Of a stretch of 39,320 bases of DNA, positions 34,287 through 39,320 are shown in pieces. The stretch comes from an uncultured Flavobacteriaceae bacterium (lineage in GTDB: Bacteria; Bacteroidota; Bacteroidia; Flavobacteriales; Flavobacteriaceae): assembly GCA_905181825.1 (NCBI GenBank), contig CAJIZJ010000049.1, forward strand, positions 1-39,320, read 5' to 3'. The notes beneath the pieces are model-generated. The model saw only the letters and a program-made list of their open reading frames with translations, did not search any database and had not been told where the DNA came from. How positions within the stretch are numbered: position 1 is the first letter of the stretch; each line of letters opens with the position of its first letter. The translations under genes were made by a program, and so were the position numbers.

Positions 34287-35720
34287 ACCGAGAAACGTAA
34301 GTAAGCCATTAAGAGGCAGAAGTTCATAGCCAATCATATAACCCCCTAAGTAATCTGCAGGGATTTTACCCAGCATAAATACGATTGTTACTGACGCTAA
34401 GGCGACAATCCATACAAATTTGTCTTTTATTTTATAATTTGTAAATATTCCAAAAGCAAACAATCCTAATAAAGGGCCATAGGTATACCCAGCAACGGTT
34501 AATAAGCTGTCAATAACGTTGGAGTTTAGAATGTATTTAAATGAAATGATTACAAGAACCAAAAGCACACTCATTCCAATATGTGTTTTTTTGCGAATTG
34601 TTTTTTGTTCCTTTTCAGATTTGCCTTTCATATTAAGAATATCCACACAAAAGGAAGTGGTTAACGAAGTCAATGCGCTATCGGCGCTGCTATACGCAGC
34701 AGCAATTAACCCAAGAATAAAAGTAATACCGAGCGTAATTCCCAAGCCACTATTGAGGGCGATTTCGGGAAATAATAAATCTGTTTTGGGTTTACCGTAT
34801 AACAACGGAATCTCAATATTATTTTGTTTGGCATATATAAATAAAAGTGCTCCTAGAAGCATGAATAAAAAGGTCACGAAAGTAAGTACAACGCTGAAAG
34901 AAAGCATATTTTTTTGTGCATCTTTAAGCGATTTGCAGGTCAAGTTTTTTTGCATCATATCTTGATCCAATCCTGTCATACAAATGGTTATGAATACACC
35001 TCCAAAAAAGGATTTTAGGAAATACCCCTTGTCTAAAATGCTGCCCGTATTAAAAATAGTGCTATAAGATTTTAATTCTTCAGAGGCTAGGAACTCTGAG
35101 AAAGTCCAACCCAAGCTATCAATAATAAAGTAAATAGACAGTAGGACTGCGGTAATCATAAATAGAGTTTGTAGGGTGTCAGTCCAAACAATGGTTTTAA
35201 TACCTCCTCTAAATGTGTAAATCCAAATTAGTAAAATTGAAATAACAACTGTTATTTCAAATGGGACATTCCATTCATCAAAGATAAATTGTTGTAAAAC
35301 GATCGCGACTAAGTAGAGTCGAAAAGCGGCTCCTAATACGCGGGATACGAAAAAGAAAAAGGCGCCTGTTTTATGGCTTACAAATCCAAACCTGTGAAAA
35401 AGATATTCGTATATGGAGGTTAAATTTAATTTATAATACACAGGAAGCAGCACAAAAGCGACCACGAAATACCCCACCATATACCCCAGCACCACCTGAA
35501 AATAACTAAACTGAGACGCCTCTACCCAGCCCGGTACCGATATAAATGTTACCCCAGATAGTGAGGCGCCAATCATTCCAAAGGCTACAAGATACCAAGG
35601 TGACTTTTTTCCAGCTTTAAAAAAGTCGACATTAGAGTCATTTTTCCCTGTCAAATAAGAGATGAATATTAAAACTAGAAAATATCCTAGTAGAAGTATT
35701 AATATTAAAAAAGAACTCAT
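34263..35720 (-). CDS. Sodium:solute symporter (SSS family)
   Basis: A 485-aa membrane protein with about 13 transmembrane helices, of the SSS/SLC5 family that imports a solute with Na+. Family features: [20 protein letters not shown] near the start, [36 protein letters not shown], and [20 protein letters not shown] with the Ser/Asp-rich Na+ site. The solute (sugar, myo-inositol, sialic acid or other) cannot be told. The C-terminus overlaps the convergent CoA-binding gene by 24 nt. It is divergent from the T9SS gene. Confidence 0.92.
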   Translation of the reverse strand: MSSFLILILLLGYFLVLIFISYLTGKNDSNVDFFKAGKKSPWYLVAFGMIGASLSGVTFISVPGWVEASQFSYFQVVLGYMVGYFVVAFVLLPVYYKLNLTSIYEYLFHRFGFVSHKTGAFFFFVSRVLGAAFRLYLVAIVLQQFIFDEWNVPFEITVVISILLIWIYTFRGGIKTIVWTDTLQTLFMITAVLLSIYFIIDSLGWTFSEFLASEELKSYSTIFNTGSILDKGYFLKSFFGGVFITICMTGLDQDMMQKNLTCKSLKDAQKNMLSFSVVLTFVTFLFMLLGALLFIYAKQNNIEIPLLYGKPKTDLLFPEIALNSGLGITLGITFILGLIAAAYSSADSALTSLTTSFCVDILNMKGKSEKEQKTIRKKTHIGMSVLLVLVIISFKYILNSNVIDSLLTVAGYTYGPLLGLFAFGIFTNYKIKDKFVWIVALASVTIVFMLGKIPADYLGGYMIGYELLPLNGLLTFLGLILIRRK

Positions 35721-35782
35721 GCGCTAATTTGTTTAATTCCGTAACAAGTGGTTTTTTTTAATAATAAATGATTTATATGGTA

Positions 35783-35790
35783 TATATTTG
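35783..35790 (+). promoter_or_regulatory. -7 box for the T9SS protein gene
   Basis: TATATTTG, 63 nt before the ATG at 35854, predicting a ~60-nt leader. No -33 match. The box overlaps an in-frame TTG that would otherwise extend the ORF, which supports the downstream ATG. Confidence 0.45.
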
Positions 35791-35853
35791 CATAGACCTA
35801 AAAGTGTAATAACTTTAATTTACTTTACAAAAATAACTAATTATAGCTTTATC

Positions 35854-38800
35854 ATGAATAAATCCACCTTTATTTTAATAGCCTTTTTCTTATCACACTC
35901 ATGTATTGAATCTCAAGACTATTTAGAAATGATCAATTCAGATCAATTTACAGTTCAAGAAATACAAGCTAGTGGAGACGCTTATTTTGAAAACAAAGAT
36001 AAAGGCAGAGGAACTGGCTACAAAAGTTTTAAACGTTGGGAATATGATGCACTTCGCGTGCAAGATGATAATGGATTATTAAAAACTCCTTCATTCTATT
36101 ATAATGAGATTGAGCGATACAACTCTTACATAAATTCCTCTATTCAGTCTAGTAGAATTAGTATGATTGCTAACTGGGAGCAATTAGGTCCTTCAAGTTG
36201 GAATCAAACCACTGGGTGGAATCCAGGAATTGGGCGTATTACCAGTATCGCAATAGACCCTAGTGATGAAAACCATATAATCGTTGGATCTCCAGGTGGT
36301 GGCGTTTGGAAAACGACTGATGGCACTACAACGTGGTCGGCATTAACAGATAACTTATCCAATATAAGAGTATATGCTTTAACAATAGACCCCACAAACT
36401 CTAATGTGTATTATTGGGGAAGTAGTAGTGGTGTTATTTTTAAATCTTCAGATGCCGGGGCAACTTGGAACGAATTAGCCGATACAGGAAATGGGGATGT
36501 TAATAAAATTTTAATCAACCCATCAAATCCAAATCAGTTGTTTTGTTCAACCGAATATTCTGGAGTTTTTCAATCTACGGATGGTGGTACCAATTGGGAG
36601 AAAATCCACTCAGACTCTAGTCGAGGGTACGATATAGAGTTTAAACCAGGTGATCTCAATACAATTTACGCTTCGGGAAATTTGGTTTTTAAATCGACAG
36701 ATGGCGGTTTAACCTTTTTTTACGATAATTTATTTAGCCCTTGGACTCAAGAAAATGTGCAAGGTCAAACAAATTGGACTATTGGGGCATCAAATCCTTG
36801 GGGTTCTGTTAGTCCTATTCAAGGAGATATGATGGCGAATTTTTACTTGCCAAGCTATGATAATCCAATTACAAGATTAGTTACTCCGGCTTTAGATTTG
36901 AGTAATGCAGCATCGCCAGAGCTCAATTTTTCTTTTTCGAATCTTAGATGGGTTTCTTCTTTTTTGAATGGGTTTCGAGTTCTTTACAAAACATCTATTA
37001 ATGGTGAATGGATAGAATTAGTGAACTACCCTGACTCAGTACCAAATTGGCAAAATGTTACATTAACTTTACCAGATGCCTCTGACGACTATTATATTGC
37101 ATTTGAAGTGACTAATAATTATGGCAAACCCACAACTTTAGATGCCGTATCCATTGAAGATTCTTCATTGGGTATTATTTTTGAAAATGGATTTGAATTG
37201 AGTGATAATAATTTTTCAAATGGTCCAAAAATGATAGGTGTTTCTGCAGATAATCCAGAGGTTGTATATGTGCTCGAGGCTAATAGTGGCATATTTGGAG
37301 GGTTTTATAAATCAACCGATAGTGGTTCTAGTTTTTCTAAATTAAGTCATGACGATAAAAATTATTTTGGGTATTCATCTGAAGCAGATGACAATAGGGG
37401 TCAGGCGCCAAGAGATATGGATGTCATTGTGAATCCAAATGATGCTGAGGATGTTCATATTTCGGGTATTTTGTCATGGCGTTCAACCAATGGAGGCACG
37501 GATTTTAATGTGACCTCTCAGTGGGTGCCTGGAAATGCAGAAAATCAAAATATAGGTTACTGTCATGCAGATATCGACCTTATGATATATCATAATGACA
37601 AAATATATGTGGGTAGTGATGGTGGTATTTTTGTGGCTAATGACCCGCTGAATGTAAGCAGTACGTATTATACCGATTTATCCGCTGGTTTGGGAATTCG
37701 TCAATTTTACAAAATTGGAATCAGTCAAACAAATCCAGTCATTGTTACTGGGGGATCACAAGACAATGGAACCTCGGTTTATAGAGCAGACGGTATTTGG
37801 TATGACTGGTTAGGAGCTGATGGGATGGAAACGTTTATCGATCATTCAGATCCAAATATTTTGTATGGAACCTCTCAATATGGGTATCTATATAAATCAC
37901 TAAATCAAGGTCAGAATTATTTTGGTTTACCTTCCCCAGAGGATAAAGAAGGTAGTTGGGTAACTCCTTTTGAACAAGATCCGCAAGTAGCAACAACTAT
38001 TTATGCAGGATACGATGAGGTTTATAAATCTGAAGCTGGTGGAGAGAATGTTGATAATTTGAGCAGTTGGGTCTCTATATCACAAAACTTTGAGAATAAC
38101 CTAAATCACTTAAAAATAGCGGCTTCAGATAGTAATACTATATATGCTGCTTTTGGGGAAAATCTTTACAGGACAATAAGCGGTGGTTCAAACGGAGATT
38201 GGGCGCAACTGACTGGGTTTTCAGGCAATATTAATTCGATAGCCATTCATCCTACCAATTCTAGTAAACTAGCTATTGCAACAAGTTCATCAGATAAAGT
38301 CTATGTTTCAATTGACGGTGGCGAAAACTGGAGTATTGCAACTCATGACTTACCCAATTTTGGTGCTTTAGCATTGGTATGGGATACGACCTATGAAGAA
38401 GATATATTGTATCTCGGAATGAATTATGGAATCTATTATTTGAGAGACAATGAACCTATTTGGACTCCTTATAATACGGGACTGCCAAATGTTCAAGTCA
38501 ATGAATTAGAGATAAATAACGCAGATAACAAATTGTATGTGGCAACATACGGTCGAGGACTGTGGCGTATTAATTTGTACAATCCTGCAGACTCACCAGG
38601 TTTACCAATCTTGCCTTTCGACTTTAGCAGTGATAATCAGCTAATGACAGGTGCTGACGGAGCCGTTGTTTCTGTTGTTCAAGACAATGGAAATGATGTC
38701 CTACAAGTTGTAGGTAATGGTGGACAATGGGACAATGCACAAATCAACTTTGCGGAAAATATTGATTTGTCAGATGACGAAAACAACACGATTACATTTA

Positions 38801-39306
38801 GAATTAAAGCTGTAAACGGAACAGGTAGTGGTAACCATGCTTTAAAATTTGAACAAGGTACCACAGGAGACACAGAAGTTCAATTTTCTATCACAGGAAC
38901 AGAGTGGACTGACGTATTTTTAGACTTTGGTGCTGGACTTGGTAACTATGAACGAATGGTTCTATTCACAGATTTCGGTGATGTCGGTGGAGGTCTCTCA
39001 GACACTTATTTATTTGATGATATCTCAGGAGCAACTCATTTAAGTAGCTTAGGCTTGGGAGACTTAGAAGTATCAGAGTTGATCTTGTCACCAAACCCAT
39101 CCTCAGGAATTTTTAAACTGAATTGGGAATTACAAACTCAAGTGTCCATAAAAATTTATGATAGCCTTGGGAAACTAGTTTTTTATGAACAAACCAGAGA
39201 TTTATCTAAAAACTCTGAAATAGAATTAAAGGCTTCAAAAGGAATTTACTTCTTAAAAGTTAATTCATTAAATAAGGAAATTACTAAAAAATTAATCATA
39301 AACTAA
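35854..39306 (+). CDS. Secreted VPS10/BNR-type beta-propeller protein with T9SS sorting domain
   Basis: A 1150-aa exported protein. Signal peptide MNKSTFILIAFFLSHSC, then many VPS10/BNR-like repeats (for example GGGVWKTTDGTTTWSAL, VIFKSSDAGATWNEL, KVYVSIDGGENWSI) that form beta-propeller blades. A jelly-roll domain of MAM/choice-of-anchor-J type interrupts them (about residues 287-440). After the last blades (…GRGLWRINLY) come a beta-sandwich resembling a carbohydrate-binding module (about 920-1070) and a T9SS type A sorting tail (about 1078-1150, LSPNPSSGIFKLNW … GIYFLKVNS). The tail directs export across the outer membrane and attachment or release. No peptidase or glycosidase catalytic motif is evident, so a binding or adhesive role is as likely as hydrolysis. 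The longer frame to 35788 is rejected because the signal peptide begins at 35854. Confidence 0.9.
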   Translation: MNKSTFILIAFFLSHSCIESQDYLEMINSDQFTVQEIQASGDAYFENKDKGRGTGYKSFKRWEYDALRVQDDNGLLKTPSFYYNEIERYNSYINSSIQSSRISMIANWEQLGPSSWNQTTGWNPGIGRITSIAIDPSDENHIIVGSPGGGVWKTTDGTTTWSALTDNLSNIRVYALTIDPTNSNVYYWGSSSGVIFKSSDAGATWNELADTGNGDVNKILINPSNPNQLFCSTEYSGVFQSTDGGTNWEKIHSDSSRGYDIEFKPGDLNTIYASGNLVFKSTDGGLTFFYDNLFSPWTQENVQGQTNWTIGASNPWGSVSPIQGDMMANFYLPSYDNPITRLVTPALDLSNAASPELNFSFSNLRWVSSFLNGFRVLYKTSINGEWIELVNYPDSVPNWQNVTLTLPDASDDYYIAFEVTNNYGKPTTLDAVSIEDSSLGIIFENGFELSDNNFSNGPKMIGVSADNPEVVYVLEANSGIFGGFYKSTDSGSSFSKLSHDDKNYFGYSSEADDNRGQAPRDMDVIVNPNDAEDVHISGILSWRSTNGGTDFNVTSQWVPGNAENQNIGYCHADIDLMIYHNDKIYVGSDGGIFVANDPLNVSSTYYTDLSAGLGIRQFYKIGISQTNPVIVTGGSQDNGTSVYRADGIWYDWLGADGMETFIDHSDPNILYGTSQYGYLYKSLNQGQNYFGLPSPEDKEGSWVTPFEQDPQVATTIYAGYDEVYKSEAGGENVDNLSSWVSISQNFENNLNHLKIAASDSNTIYAAFGENLYRTISGGSNGDWAQLTGFSGNINSIAIHPTNSSKLAIATSSSDKVYVSIDGGENWSIATHDLPNFGALALVWDTTYEEDILYLGMNYGIYYLRDNEPIWTPYNTGLPNVQVNELEINNADNKLYVATYGRGLWRINLYNPADSPGLPILPFDFSSDNQLMTGADGAVVSVVQDNGNDVLQVVGNGGQWDNAQINFAENIDLSDDENNTITFRIKAVNGTGSGNHALKFEQGTTGDTEVQFSITGTEWTDVFLDFGAGLGNYERMVLFTDFGDVGGGLSDTYLFDDISGATHLSSLGLGDLEVSELILSPNPSSGIFKLNWELQTQVSIKIYDSLGKLVFYEQTRDLSKNSEIELKASKGIYFLKVNSLNKEITKKLIIN

Positions 39307-39320
39307 GCACTGACCTTGTG

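Noticed and set aside
35788-35853. 22-codon N-terminal extension of the T9SS protein
   Set aside because: It would bury the signal peptide that starts at 35854 and would begin inside the TATATTTG promoter box.

Overview
The window is a chromosomal segment of a low-GC Bacteroidota bacterium, most likely a Flavobacteriaceae member. Supporting signs are a TonB receptor/DUF4249 lipoprotein pair, a type IX secretion (T9SS) sorting tail on the last gene, DUF6095, DUF4369 and DUF819 proteins, a long-form GAPDH, monomeric isocitrate dehydrogenase, no obvious Shine-Dalgarno sequences, and repeated TAnnTTTG (-7 type) promoter boxes. It is nearly all core genome. I see no transposase, integrase, CRISPR array, tRNA gene or phage gene. 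Coding density is high and several genes overlap by 1-24 nt.

Layout. 1-90: 3' end of a 5S rRNA gene and its terminator, i.e. the end of an rRNA operon. 90-526: a gene-poor gap with one good promoter-like site and a possible eroded ORF. 527-2071 (-): cytoplasmic hybrid histidine kinase behind a long structured leader. 2320-6557 (-): DUF6095, murQ, DUF4249 lipoprotein, TonB-dependent receptor. 6634-13265 (-): icd, rplS, trmD, long GAPDH and an HtrA/Deg protease, mostly separate units with their own -7 boxes and good terminators. 13389-16453 (+): dapF, a GNAT acetyltransferase and mltG (overlapping), then a lysozyme-like exported protein; three of these four concern the cell wall. 16450-18660 (-): tetrapyrrole-methylase-family methyltransferase and dnaA. 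18835-19233 (+): thioesterase. 19230-21916 (-): tight operon LEA14-like lipoprotein, ribD, HAD phosphatase, YigZ/IMPACT protein. 21982-25403 (+): GNAT, prmC, ligA. 25485-27701 (+): idi, queD, manA and a small conserved-type protein. 27703-32697 (-): DUF4369 lipoprotein, DUF819 membrane protein, AlkB-like dioxygenase, htpG. 32818-34286 (+): fabH and a CoA-binding protein. 34263-35720 (-): sodium/solute symporter. 35854-39306 (+): a large secreted T9SS beta-propeller protein.

I do not see a clear undescribed multi-gene system. The observations most worth a second look are small-scale: ribD appears to start at an ATT codon fused to the preceding stop (TAATT); rplS has a hairpin at the very 5' end of its predicted transcript; murQ, idi and dapF have -7 boxes so close to the start codon that their mRNAs should be leaderless or nearly so; a CIRCE-like repeat with an enlarged spacer sits before ligA; the histidine kinase has a ~225-nt leader with an 18-bp inverted repeat and a 40-codon ORF; and the DUF819-alkB gap carries a strong terminator whose arm is duplicated 130 bp away and could host a small RNA.

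Several start codons were moved inward from the longest possible ORF (murQ, DUF4249, prmC, ligA, CoA-binding protein, the T9SS protein) and one outward (ribD), for reasons given in each entry. Everything is read by eye; no database search was run.
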